Source of the DNA: Acetivibrio straminisolvens JCM 21531
GTDB taxonomy: Bacteria > Bacillota > Clostridia > Acetivibrionales > Acetivibrionaceae
Direction: 5' to 3'
DNA: 54,085 bases
Assembly (NCBI RefSeq): GCF_000521465.1
Contig: NZ_BAVR01000021.1
Location: 1 to 54,085 of the forward strand
Shown: one piece after another, positions 32,883 through 41,285 of the stretch
Numbering within the stretch: position 1 is the first letter of the stretch
Layout: each line of letters starts with the position of its first letter
The notes under the pieces: generated by a model
Databases searched by the model: none
Told to the model about the DNA's origin: nothing
The model's input: the letters and a program-made list of their open reading frames with translations, nothing else
Program-made: the position numbers and the translations under genes

Positions 32883-33739
32883 ACTGTGACAGATTTTTAG
32901 AGTTAATGGAAGAGCATATAATGGGAGAGCTTGACGCAAATTTAAGCAAAATGATGGAAAAGCATTTTTTCGAGTGTGAAAAATGCCAAGCAGAGTACAG
33001 GGAAACAAAGGAGATTATTAGCAATTTTAAGGATATAAAGCAATCAGTGATAATTAAGGAGGATGTTTTGAATATGAGTAAAAAAAATATTGTTAAAAAA
33101 GCTGGCAGTAGAAAGGGAAAAAAGCCTCTTATGAGCTTTGTTTCCGGAGCTGCTGCGGTCGTATTTTTTGGTATGTTTCTTTTGACAGGCTCAATTGTAG
33201 CTTTTCCAAGCTTTGCATCAACATATTTGCCGGAGGTTCCGGTCGTAAAGCAGTTAAAAGATATTCAGAATGAGTATAATGCCATTAAACAGCAGAATGA
33301 AGAGATGGCAAAACTGAACGAGAGTTTAATAAGAGAAAATGAAGAGCTTAAGATGAGAATAAAGGAAATCGGAGGCGTTTCTATTCCGGAATACCAGACC
33401 AGTAAAGGCATAAATGAGGAAGATAATCAAAAGATTCAGGAGATCGTAATAGAATTCATCCGAGCCATATACAGAGGAGACATTGAAGCTGCAAAGAAAA
33501 TTTCTACAGAAGAATTTAAACAGGAATTAGCACAAAATGCCAAGCATTATATTATGATAAATAAAGGGAATATTTTATTTACCCAGATAACAAATGTTGC
33601 AAAAGAAGGGGATTTGTATATGGTGTTTGTAAGGCTTAATGACAGTGTTGATGCTGAGCTTGGTGATTATCAGTGGAATTTCGAGCTTGTAAAGAGGGGA
33701 AGTGAATTTCTTATTTCCTTTGCAGGAAAGGATGCATAA
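32879..33739 (+). CDS. Zinc-finger (zf-HC2) transmembrane anti-sigma factor
   Basis: A 286-residue protein with an N-terminal anti-sigma domain (MNCDRFLELMEEHIMGELDA, then KHFFECEKCQAEY, the HxxxCxxC zinc motif at about residues 30-37). One transmembrane helix lies at about 83-110 (FVSGAAAVVFFGMFLLTGSIV). A short coiled coil (about 125-160) leads to an outer domain of about 120 residues (QEIVIEFIRAIYRGDIEAAKKIS, then YQWNFELVKRGSEFLISF) that resembles an NTF2-like or DUF4878 fold. It should hold the upstream ECF factor at the membrane until a signal triggers proteolysis. No protease gene is adjacent. Confidence 0.88.
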   Translation: MNCDRFLELMEEHIMGELDANLSKMMEKHFFECEKCQAEYRETKEIISNFKDIKQSVIIKEDVLNMSKKNIVKKAGSRKGKKPLMSFVSGAAAVVFFGMFLLTGSIVAFPSFASTYLPEVPVVKQLKDIQNEYNAIKQQNEEMAKLNESLIRENEELKMRIKEIGGVSIPEYQTSKGINEEDNQKIQEIVIEFIRAIYRGDIEAAKKISTEEFKQELAQNAKHYIMINKGNILFTQITNVAKEGDLYMVFVRLNDSVDAELGDYQWNFELVKRGSEFLISFAGKDA

Positions 33740-33933
33740 AATTACTACCATTGCTTTAAATAGCACCGGAAAAGCTGAAATTACTTAAGTGTACCTTGCT
33801 GCAAGGCTAATTGTACCCATAAAAAGTGTATTTATGGTAAAATGTTACTAGTTTTTTCCTCTAAAGTATAGTATAATATTATTTGTGGATACAGTTTCAA
33901 ATAAAACTATTATGGTCTAGGAGGTGCTTTTAC

Positions 33934-34338
33934 ATGGGAATAAAGGATTATCTTAAGAAGAGAAAAATCGAAAAGAAAAGAGCCGCAAGAAAGAAAGCTG
34001 TAAAAAACACAGCAATAGGCGCAGGAGTTGGAGCTGCTGTTGGTATTACAGCAGGTATATTGTTAGCACCTAAATCAGGAAAAGAAACTAGAGAGGATAT
34101 TGCGAAAAATGCCAGAAAAACAGCTGAAGTAGTATCCGAAAATACCAGGAAAGCTGTTGACAAGGTATCCGAGACTTCAAAGAAAGCTGTGGAAACACTT
34201 AGAGTGACTATAAATGATGCTAAAGTAAAATTGGCAGAAAGAAAAGCTGCTAAAGCCAAGGAGGAAGTGGCAGCATCTGAGGAAGCCGGTGAAGACACTG
34301 ATGAAAAAGAAGAACAAAATGAGGAAGTAGTTTTTTGA
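33934..34338 (+). CDS. YtxH-domain small membrane-associated protein
   Basis: A 134-residue protein with a basic N-terminus, a Gly/Ala-rich hydrophobic segment (NTAIGAGVGAAVGITAGILLAPKSGKETR, split around residues 30-58) that defines the YtxH family, then a long charged helix rich in Lys and Glu. Family members are general stress proteins of unknown biochemical role. ATG 33934 lies 9 bases after GGAGG. The last codons sit in a 14-base near-perfect tandem repeat (TAGTTTTTTGAAA, 34328-34355) that also supplies the stop. Confidence 0.75.
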   Translation: MGIKDYLKKRKIEKKRAARKKAVKNTAIGAGVGAAVGITAGILLAPKSGKETREDIAKNARKTAEVVSENTRKAVDKVSETSKKAVETLRVTINDAKVKLAERKAAKAKEEVAASEEAGEDTDEKEEQNEEVVF

Positions 34339-34357
34339 AAATAGTTTTTTGAAATAT

Positions 34358-34395
34358 ACAAAAGAACAAATTGATGTCAATTTGTTTTCTTTGTA
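34358..34395 (+). terminator. Terminator-like hairpin after the ytxH-type gene
   Basis: ACAAATTG (34366-34373) pairs with CAATTTGT (34378-34385), and flanking ACAAAAGA/TTTCTTTGT extend the stem. A T-rich stretch is present on the 3' side. Confidence 0.65.
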
Positions 34396-34399
34396 TTTG

Positions 34400-34525
34400 T
34401 TTAACCTCTTGGAATGAAATGAAAGAGGTAAAAGCGAAGGGACTCGATGTCCCGAGCTTTTATTTAACCTCTTGGAATGAAATGAAAGAGGTAAAAGTGA
34501 AGGGACTCGATGTCCCGAGCTTTTA
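34400..34525 (+). repeat. Two tandem 63-bp structured repeats (copies 1 and 2)
   Basis: Copy 1 is 34400-34462 and copy 2 is 34463-34525; they differ at one base (C or T at unit position 36). Each contains two hairpins. Hairpin 1 is ACCTCTT/AAGAGGT (unit positions 5-11 and 24-30) with a 12-base loop. Hairpin 2 is AAAAGC-GAA-GGGAC, loop TCGAT, GTCCC-GA-GCTTTT, with an internal GAA/GA loop. The one difference changes a C-G pair to U-G, so pairing is kept. They lie between the YtxH and DUF948 genes. I do not recognise the family. Confidence 0.85.
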
Positions 34526-34557
34526 TTGTAAATTGATTTACCAATGAGAAAACATAT

Positions 34558-34588
34558 AAGCCGGGAAGGGCAATGCCCTCGGGCTTAT
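34558..34588 (+). promoter_or_regulatory. Leader hairpin before the DUF948-type gene
   Basis: ATAAGCC, an internal loop, AGGGC-AAT-GCCCT, then GGGCTTAT form a hairpin ending 3 bases before the ribosome site GGAGGGGGGA (34591-34600). Its build (A/U-rich base, G-C step, small purine internal loop, G-C stem) echoes hairpin 2 of the 63-bp repeats just upstream, though the sequence differs. Confidence 0.45.
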
Positions 34589-34605
34589 CAGGAGGGGGGA
34601 CGTAC

Positions 34606-34989
34606 GTGTCGGTAACAATTTCTTATGATTTGGCCAATTTTATCATGTATACTTTGGGTGCTGTCTTAATAATAGTTGCTATTGTTACTCTCCTTAATGT
34701 CAATAAATTAATTAAAAGATTGGACAAGATTATGGAGAAAAATGAGGATAACATTAACAAGACAGTAGACACTATCCCTGAAATCGCTAAAAATGTAAAT
34801 GAAGTTACGATGGGAGTCAAGCAGGGCGTAGATAAGGTTGGGGAAGCAATTGATGCAGTGGAGACATCTGTTTGCGACAGTATACTGTCCGTGGTTGAAG
34901 GAGCGGAAGGTTTATTTGATTTTGTAAGTATAGCAGGAGAGGTAATAAAGGCATTGTTAAAAAGGTTTCCTGTTGGAAAAAGAAAATAA
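34606..34989 (+). CDS. DUF948-type membrane protein
   Basis: A 127-residue protein with one N-terminal transmembrane helix (ANFIMYTLGAVLIIVAIVTLLN, residues about 9-30), then an amphipathic heptad-like helix (NKLIKRLDKIMEKNEDNINK and so on) typical of DUF948 proteins, which often sit beside YtxH genes as here. GTG 34606 lies 5 bases after the long GGAGGGGGG, so the upstream ATG-less extension is unlikely. Function unknown; probably an envelope or stress scaffold acting with the YtxH protein. Confidence 0.7.
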   Translation: MSVTISYDLANFIMYTLGAVLIIVAIVTLLNVNKLIKRLDKIMEKNEDNINKTVDTIPEIAKNVNEVTMGVKQGVDKVGEAIDAVETSVCDSILSVVEGAEGLFDFVSIAGEVIKALLKRFPVGKRK

Positions 34990-35006
34990 AGATGACAAAT
35001 AATAAA

Positions 35007-35036
35007 GGAGAGCGTAATGCTCTCCCTTAAATTTTT
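35007..35036 (+). terminator. Terminator of the DUF948-type gene
   Basis: GGAGAGC (35007-35013) pairs with GCTCTCC (35019-35025), preceded by AA and followed by CTTAAATTTTTT. Confidence 0.8.
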
Positions 35037-35055
35037 TCGTAAAGTCAGAAGAATC

Positions 35056-35262
35056 TTACCATCTATCACTGAAGTTCCTTCCGTATCCTCTGTTTCCTCC
35101 GCCAAAACCGTTGTTTCTTCTCTGCTGTTTTCTGGCCTGTCTGCAGGTAGGACACCTTTGAGGTTCGTTCTGGAACCCTTTTTCTTGGTAAAAAGCCTGT
35201 TCACCTTCAGAAAACACAAATTCAGCGTTGCAATCTTTGCAAATTAAAGTTTTATCTGCCAC
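35056..35262 (-). CDS. Small zinc-ribbon protein
   Basis: A 68-residue protein with a zinc ribbon: CKDCNAEFVFSEGEQAFY at residues 8-25 and RCPTCRQARK at about 36-45. A basic, Gly/Arg/Asn-rich tail follows (NNGFGGGNRGYGRNF) that looks disordered and could bind nucleic acid. This matches the common probable-zinc-ribbon family of Clostridia. The start is GTG 35262, with AAGGAGGG (complement of 35270-35277) well spaced on its strand. Function unknown. Confidence 0.8.
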   Translation of the reverse strand: MADKTLICKDCNAEFVFSEGEQAFYQEKGFQNEPQRCPTCRQARKQQRRNNGFGGGNRGYGRNFSDRW

Positions 35263-35536
35263 TTTGCAGCCCTCCTTAATAATTTGGATTTAACTTATTC
35301 GAGACTAGACATATTCATCCAAACTAACTAAGGAGAACATGGGTCAGGAACTTAATTAAATCACTTGATAAAAATATTATAACACAAATTTTTTCCACAA
35401 TCAATAATTATTATTCAAAGGAAAAAAAAGGTAAAGATAATAAATCTTATATTGATTATAAAACACTAATAATTACAATGAGACTGTCATAACAATGATA
35501 TAGGAAAGATTTACAGTTAAAGTAAGGATAGTAAAA

Positions 35537-36045
35537 ATGGATGGCACAAGAAGAGTAATTCAACCTTATAACAGGGCAAAAGCAGTAGAGTATGCGCATA
35601 GGTGGGCTTTTGGACGCAATCCCAAATATTTTAATTTTGACAAACTTGGCGGTGATTGCACAAATTTTGCATCGCAGGTTTTATTTGCAGGAAGCAATGT
35701 AATGAATTTTACTCCTACATACGGCTGGTACTATATAGACGCAAACAGAAGAACTCCTTCGTGGACGGGAGTAAACTATTTGTACAACTTTCTGGTAAAC
35801 AACAAGGGGGCAGGACCCTATGCAGTGCAGTCAGATGTCAAGGATATACAGCCCGGGATATAATCCAACTGTCGTTTGGCGGGGCGCCTAATTTTGATCA
35901 TTCTCCGGTTGTGGTTAAGGTAGGATCCTGTGAGCTTCATAACATACTTGTGGCGGCCCATACATACGACAGGGACTATTATCCCATAACAAACTATGAC
36001 TGGGCGGACATCAGATTTATACACATATTGGGAGTAAGAACATAA
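35537..36045 (+). CDS. Putative amidase domain protein (Amidase_6-like, NlpC/CHAP-type fold)
   Basis: About 169 residues after adding one G to the run 35855-35857, giving DIQPGDIIQLSFGG. It starts YNRAKAVEYAHRWAFGRNP, then GGDCTNFASQ with the likely catalytic Cys, NFDHSPVV with the likely catalytic His, and AAHTYDRDYYPITNY near the end. This is the putative amidase domain found in Clostridium and Bacillus spore or wall proteins. It has no signal peptide, so its substrate may be intracellular or spore-related. It is a single gene with a weak ribosome site (AAGTAAGGA). Confidence 0.78.
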
Positions 36046-36071
36046 TAATATTTTGGCATGGATGTCATTGG

Positions 36072-36503
36072 CTATTTATGGGTTTCATTTAATATGATTT
36101 CAAAGTCAATAAGCAGTATGAAACGGTCCTGAATTTTGGCAGCTCCTTTGAGATACTTTTTATAATAGCTTGAAACAGACTCGGAGACAGGCTCTATTTC
36201 CTCATCCTCAATGGATATAATTTCCTCCACAACATCAACCATGAAAGCAAGGGTTTTGGAATTTATCATTATTATAAGCATTTTTGTTTCTTCATCGATT
36301 ATTTGATTATCGGGAAGATTGAGTTTATTCTTTAGGTTCAGCAGAGCATAAACCTTGCCACGAACGTTTATAAGTCCTTCCACGTGAGAAGGAGTATCCG
36401 GTACCTTAAAAACCTTCTGAGGCCAAATAATTTCCATTACATGTGCTATATTGACGCCGAAATATTCATCGTTTAGCTTAAATATAACGTATTGCTGCGA
36501 CAT
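36072..36503 (-). CDS. cheW: CheW-like chemotaxis coupling protein
   Basis: A 143-residue single CheW domain: QYVIFKLNDEYFGVNIAHVMEII, then the conserved HVEGLINVRGKVYALLNLKNKL, and MLIIMINSKTLAFMVDVVEEII. CheW couples methyl-accepting receptors to the kinase CheA. No other chemotaxis gene is nearby, so it may serve a dispersed or alternative signalling array. AAGGGAAGGA precedes its ATG. Confidence 0.88.
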   Translation of the reverse strand: MSQQYVIFKLNDEYFGVNIAHVMEIIWPQKVFKVPDTPSHVEGLINVRGKVYALLNLKNKLNLPDNQIIDEETKMLIIMINSKTLAFMVDVVEEIISIEDEEIEPVSESVSSYYKKYLKGAAKIQDRFILLIDFEIILNETHK

Positions 36504-36660
36504 AGTTATATCCTTCCCTTCGCAATGGTTTTATTTTTTATGGAATTTCATCAAACGAACAAAATAAGTTGGACGTGAATAAAATGACTCATAATAATAT
36601 TATATCAACTTTTATGAAGATAATCAAATACAAGCTTATGTGATTTTGACGGCATTTTAT

Positions 36661-36698
36661 AAAAAACCATGCCCTAAGTTTAAAGGACATGGTTTTTT
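36661..36698 (-). terminator. Terminator after argJ
   Basis: AAAAAACCATG (36661-36671) pairs with CATGGTTTTTT (36688-36698). On the minus strand it follows argJ (past the third 63-bp repeat copy) and ends in a T run. Confidence 0.65.
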
Positions 36699-36699
36699 C

Positions 36700-36762
36700 T
36701 TTAGCCTCTTAGAGTGGAATGTAAGAGAAAAAAGTAAAGGAATTCGATATCCCGGGCTTATA
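36700..36762 (+). repeat. Third copy of the 63-bp structured element
   Basis: Gap-free alignment to the 34400-34462 unit gives 49 of 63 identical bases. Most changes are transitions. Hairpin 2 keeps its core, including one compensatory change (C-G to T-A at unit positions 44 and 50), while one other pair is lost. Hairpin 1 keeps six of its seven pairs at most. It lies just downstream of the minus-strand argJ stop (36773). Confidence 0.75.
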
Positions 36763-36772
36763 TCGGGGCGTA

Positions 36773-37978
36773 CTAGGATCTGTAACTTCCGTTTATTTTT
36801 ACATAATCATATGAGAAGTCGCAAGTCCAGATTCTATCCGATGAAGTTCCCGCTTTAAGATTAATTTTTATTTTAACTTCCGCTTCCTTAAGTATTTCTT
36901 TTGCCTTTTCTTCATCAAAGTCTAACCCGGTACCGTTGCGGCATACCATAAGTTCTCCAATATATATGTCCACGAGGTTCGGATCAAAGTCGGCACCGGA
37001 ATAACCCGCCGCTGTTATAATTCTGCCCCAGTTTGCATCTTCACCGAAGATGGCTGTCTTAACAAGAGGTGATTTTGCAATTGCACTTACTATTTTATAA
37101 GCATCTTCATTATTTTTAGCACCTTCGGCAACAACTTCGATAAGCTTGGTTGCACCCTCTCCGTCTTTGGCTATCATTTTGGAAAGATAGGTGCAAACGT
37201 ATTCAAGAGCGGATTTGAAAGTCGAATATTCTATATCCTCTTTGACAATGCCCTCATTATTTGCTTTTCCGTTGGCAAGAATGACAACCATGTCGCAAAC
37301 ACTGGTGTCTCCGTCAACCGATACCCGGTTGAAAGAATGGTTTATTACATCTTTGAGAGCCTTGTCCAGAAGCTTTTTGGAAATGTTTATATCTGTCGTT
37401 ACAACTCCTATCATTGTTGCCATATTGGGGTGTATCATCCCGGAACCTTTTGCCATTGCACCGATTCTTACTTTTTCTCCTTGAATTTCAAATTCCACGG
37501 CAATTTCCTTTGATACAATGTCTGTGGTCATAATAGCCTCAGCCGCATCGTGACCGCCTTCTTCGGAAAGGCTTGAAATTGCGGACTTTATACCGGAACG
37601 AACCTTTGAAAGATCGAGGGGCATTCCGATTACTCCGGTAGAACCCACAAGAACGTTTTTTGAATTACAGTTTAAGAGCTGGGCAGCGAGGGAGGCCATT
37701 TCTTCTGCATCTTTATAGCCCTGTTCTCCAAGACAGGCGTTGGCATTGCCGCTGTTTATGACCAATGCCTGAGCGTATCCGCTTTTTATATGCTCCATGG
37801 TAAGCTGAAGGGAGTGTCCTTTTACAACATTTTTTGTAAAAACTCCCGATGCAACCGCTAAGTCATCGGAGCAAACAACAGCAAGGTCCTTTTTTTGGTT
37901 ATTCTTAAGCCCGCAGGCAACTCCCGAAGCTTTAAATCCTTTTGGGGCTGTAACTCCTCCATCTATTATGTTTATCAT
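36773..37978 (-). CDS. argJ: Bifunctional ornithine acetyltransferase / N-acetylglutamate synthase
   Basis: A 401-residue ArgJ. The enzyme recycles the acetyl group from N-acetylornithine to glutamate, and in bifunctional forms also uses acetyl-CoA. Family features are GFKASGVACGLK, VVCSDDLAVASGVFTKN, INSGNANAC, GSTGVIGMPL and the self-cleavage site NMATMIGVVTTD, where the Thr becomes the N-terminal nucleophile of the beta chain; FGEDANWGRII and the C-terminal KINGSYRS follow. I chose ATG 37978 with GGAGTG upstream. No other arginine gene is in the window. The only visible control region is the long AT-rich stretch before it, with no clear ARG box. Confidence 0.95.
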   Translation of the reverse strand: MINIIDGGVTAPKGFKASGVACGLKNNQKKDLAVVCSDDLAVASGVFTKNVVKGHSLQLTMEHIKSGYAQALVINSGNANACLGEQGYKDAEEMASLAAQLLNCNSKNVLVGSTGVIGMPLDLSKVRSGIKSAISSLSEEGGHDAAEAIMTTDIVSKEIAVEFEIQGEKVRIGAMAKGSGMIHPNMATMIGVVTTDINISKKLLDKALKDVINHSFNRVSVDGDTSVCDMVVILANGKANNEGIVKEDIEYSTFKSALEYVCTYLSKMIAKDGEGATKLIEVVAEGAKNNEDAYKIVSAIAKSPLVKTAIFGEDANWGRIITAAGYSGADFDPNLVDIYIGELMVCRNGTGLDFDEEKAKEILKEAEVKIKINLKAGTSSDRIWTCDFSYDYVKINGSYRS

Positions 37979-37987
37979 TTCTTTCAC

Positions 37988-38607
37988 TCCATTTTATATT
38001 AGATTTGCATTGAAAATTTTTGTGCCTTATTTGGTATAATTGGTATCCATATAACAGAAAGATTATATAATTTTATTTAATAGTATTCAATAGTACTGGT
38101 GTTTTTATTTGAGATTTTTTTAATATATTGTGAAGCAAAAAAGGGTATATAGACCTATTTTTGTACAGGGCAAAGAGTAGTATAATTAAAATATAGAACT
38201 ATAAATCTGAAATCTGTTTTGCCGGTCAAATAATAATGAAGCTGTTCCCTTTAATTCCAGATAAAAATAATTGAAATAAAAATGAGTAAAGGTTATAATA
38301 ATGAAGATTCACAACTATATAATGCATATGTCCGTTGCCTTTACTTCCCAACTGTTTTTATACGCTGTTAAAGATATATAATAAATGGGTATAAGAATAT
38401 AAGAAGCAGATCAAGATTCAATAACTTATGTATCCGGAATTTTTGCAGTGCTTGTTGTGTATTGAGAGAAAAAGCACAAATTAAGTATCCTATTTAGTGT
38501 AACTTAAAATGCCAAACATTTTCGCCTACTTGTGAGTTCAAATGAGGTTTGGTAACAGATTTAAGGTTTCACTAAAAAACCTCAAATAATAGTAAGGGGA
38601 TGGTCAA
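37988..38607. other. 620-bp intergenic region between divergent argJ and lon
   Basis: No gene was found. The sequence is very AT-rich with several TATAAT-like boxes (for example in AGTAGTATAATTAAAA near 38180). Immediately before lon, TGAGGTTT (38543-38550) can pair with AAACCTCA (38577-38584), a hairpin near the ribosome site. Only isolated GGTCAAA half-sites are seen; there is no CtsR direct repeat and no CIRCE element, so heat control of lon cannot be claimed. Confidence 0.5.
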
Positions 38608-41054
38608 ATGTCCGAAGAAAAGAAGGTTATAAAAAAACAGGTGTTACCGTTATTGCCCCTTAGAGGGTTAACAGTGTTTCCCTACATGATTTTGCATTTT
38701 GATGTTGGCAGAGTAAAGTCAATTAAAGCTTTAGAAGAAGCGATGATAAATAACCAGTTGATTTTTTTGGTCACTCAAAAGGATGCCAAAAATGATTCGC
38801 CGAATCCGGAGGATATTTATACAATTGGCACGATATCAAAAGTAAAACAGCTTTTAAAGCTTCCCGGTGACACAATAAGAGTATTGGTAGAAGGAATAAG
38901 CAGGGCGGAAATATGCGAGTTTACACAGATAGAGCCTTTTTTCATGGCTGAGGTTGAAGAAAAAATATATCTTGAAGAAGAGGAAAGCAGCAAGACAGAA
39001 ATAGAAGCCCTGAAAAGAAGAGTATTGTCTACCTTTGAGGAGTATTCAAAACTCAATAACAAGGTTTCGCCTGAAACCGTTTTGTCCATCATGAGCATTG
39101 AAGACGCTGACCAGTTGGCGGATATCATAACTTCCAACTTGATGCTCAAGGTAGAGCAGAAACAGGAGATATTAAACGAGTTTCAAACCGCAATAAGGCT
39201 TAGAAAGCTTCTGGAAACTCTCATTAGAGAAATTGACATAATGCAGATTGAAAGAGAGATTAATATAAAGGTCAGAAAGCAGATTGACAAGACTCAAAAG
39301 GAATACTATTTAAGAGAGCAGTTAAAAGCCATACAGAACGAATTGGGAGATAAGGACGGTATAACCGGCGAAGTTGAGGAATATAAAAGAAAGCTTGCGG
39401 AAGGCAATTTTGGCGAGGAAGTTGAGAAAAAGGTATTAAAGGAACTGGATCGTCTTCTTAAAATGCCTTCAGGGTCTGCGGAAGGCTCGGTTATAAGAAC
39501 ATACCTTGACTGGATATTTGATTTGCCGTGGAATAAGAAAACAGAAGAAATCATAGATTTGGACCGGGCGCAGGAGATTCTTGACGAAGACCACTACGGC
39601 TTGGAAAAGGTAAAAGAAAGAATAATTGAGTATCTTGCCATAAGAAAGCTGAAAAAGGATCTCAAAGGTCCGATTCTCTGTCTGGCCGGACCTCCGGGGG
39701 TTGGTAAAACCTCAATTGCAAAGTCGATTGCCCGTGCCCTAAACAGAAACTATGTAAGAATGTCTTTGGGAGGAGTTCGGGATGAGGCCGAAATAAGAGG
39801 CCACCGCAGAACTTATGTGGGCGCAATGCCCGGAAGGATTGTTTCTGCATTGAAGCAAGCCGGCTCAAAGAATCCTCTTATTCTACTGGATGAAATTGAC
39901 AAAATGAGCAGTGACTTTAGAGGCGACCCTGCATCGGCAATGCTTGAAGTTTTGGACAGTGAGCAGAATTATGCTTTCAGAGACCACTATCTGGAGCTTC
40001 CTTTTGACTTGTCCGATGTATTGTTTATCACTACGGCAAACAACCTTGATACAATACCAAGGCCGCTTTTGGACAGAATGGAAGTAATATCTTTGTCCAG
40101 CTACACTGAAGAGGAAAAAGTCCAGATAGCAATGAAGTATCTTTTCCCAAAACAGATTGAGGCCCATGGCTTTAAGAAAAGCAATCTTAAAATAGATGAA
40201 TCGGCTGTAAGGGAAATAATAAACTGCTATACCAGAGAATCCGGAGTAAGAGCCTTGAAAGGCAAATAGCCAGTGTATGCAGGAAAGTGGCCAGAAAGCT
40301 GGTTTCTTCCAATCAAAAGACGGTTAAAATTACTGCAGGTACTGTTGAAAAGTATCTGGGAACGAAAAGATACAGATATGATATGGCAAATGAAAAGGAT
40401 GAAGTGGGTATTGCTACTGGTCTTGCATGGACACCTGTAGGTGGAGATACCTTGTCCATTGAAGTGACTCTTATGGAAGGCAAAGGCAGCCTCGAGCTTA
40501 CAGGACAGTTGGGTGACGTCATGAAGGAATCTGCCAGGGCTGCAATGAGCTATATACGTTCAAAAGCAGAGTTTTACGGAATAGACAAGGAGTTTTACAG
40601 TAAGTATGATATTCACATACATGTACCGGAGGGAGCTATTCCGAAGGATGGTCCTTCAGCCGGCATAACCCTTGCTACTGCGATGGTATCTGCATTAACC
40701 GGAAAGCCGGTAAGAAAAAATGTGGCTATGACCGGTGAGATAACCTTAAGGGGAAGAGTTCTTCCTATTGGAGGCGTTAAGGAAAAGGTGCTTGCTGCCC
40801 ATAGAGCAGGAATAGACACAATTATAATTCCTGCAGAGAACAAAAAGGATCTCGACGAGATACCTGAAAATGTAAGAAAGGCAATAAAATTTGTTATTGC
40901 AGAAGATATGGAAACGGTGCTTAATACTGCACTGGCAAAAAACAAGGCCAAGAGCAGGCAGAAGAGTTTCTCCGGTGAAGAAAAGACTGCTGTACCGGAA
41001 GTTCCTCCTCAGATGGAAGAATTGGATCACGGAACGGCAACAATTGAACAGTAA
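38608..41054 (+). CDS. lon: ATP-dependent protease Lon
   Basis: About 815 residues after adding one G at 40257 (TTGAAAG to TTGGAAAG), which restores [21 protein letters not shown]. The layout is the LonA type: N-terminal substrate domain ([20 protein letters not shown]), coiled-coil region, AAA+ module with Walker [10 protein letters not shown] and Walker [11 protein letters not shown], and the protease domain with the catalytic Ser in PKDGPSAGI and Lys in [15 protein letters not shown]. It degrades misfolded and regulatory proteins in the cytosol. Single gene with its own terminator. Confidence 0.96.
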
Positions 41055-41102
41055 ATTTAATATTGTAAATATATAGGTAAATCAATATGCAAAAATATCA
41101 AG

Positions 41103-41136
41103 CAGCTGTTTTATTAACATAAGACGGCTGTTTTTT
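41103..41136 (+). terminator. Terminator of lon
   Basis: CAGCTGTTTTA (41103-41113) pairs with TAAGACGGCTG (41120-41130) using two G-U pairs, followed by TTTTTT. Confidence 0.85.
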
Positions 41137-41285
41137 ATGGTTTTTTATTGAAGGATTAGATTTAAAGCAGACTTTTCATATGGATTTTATTTAAGTTAAA
41201 CAATTGCAGATTCAAATATCTAATGATAGAATTAGAAATGTAGTAAAAAATTGAAACAGGCTGTTAACAATAATGAGGGCAAGCG

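Noticed and set aside
34400..34525. CRISPR array
   Set aside because: There are only two head-to-tail 63-bp units with no unique spacers and no cas genes.
38210..38607. CtsR or CIRCE heat-shock operator before lon
   Set aside because: Only single GGTCAAA half-sites are seen; neither a tandem heptad nor the CIRCE inverted repeat is present.
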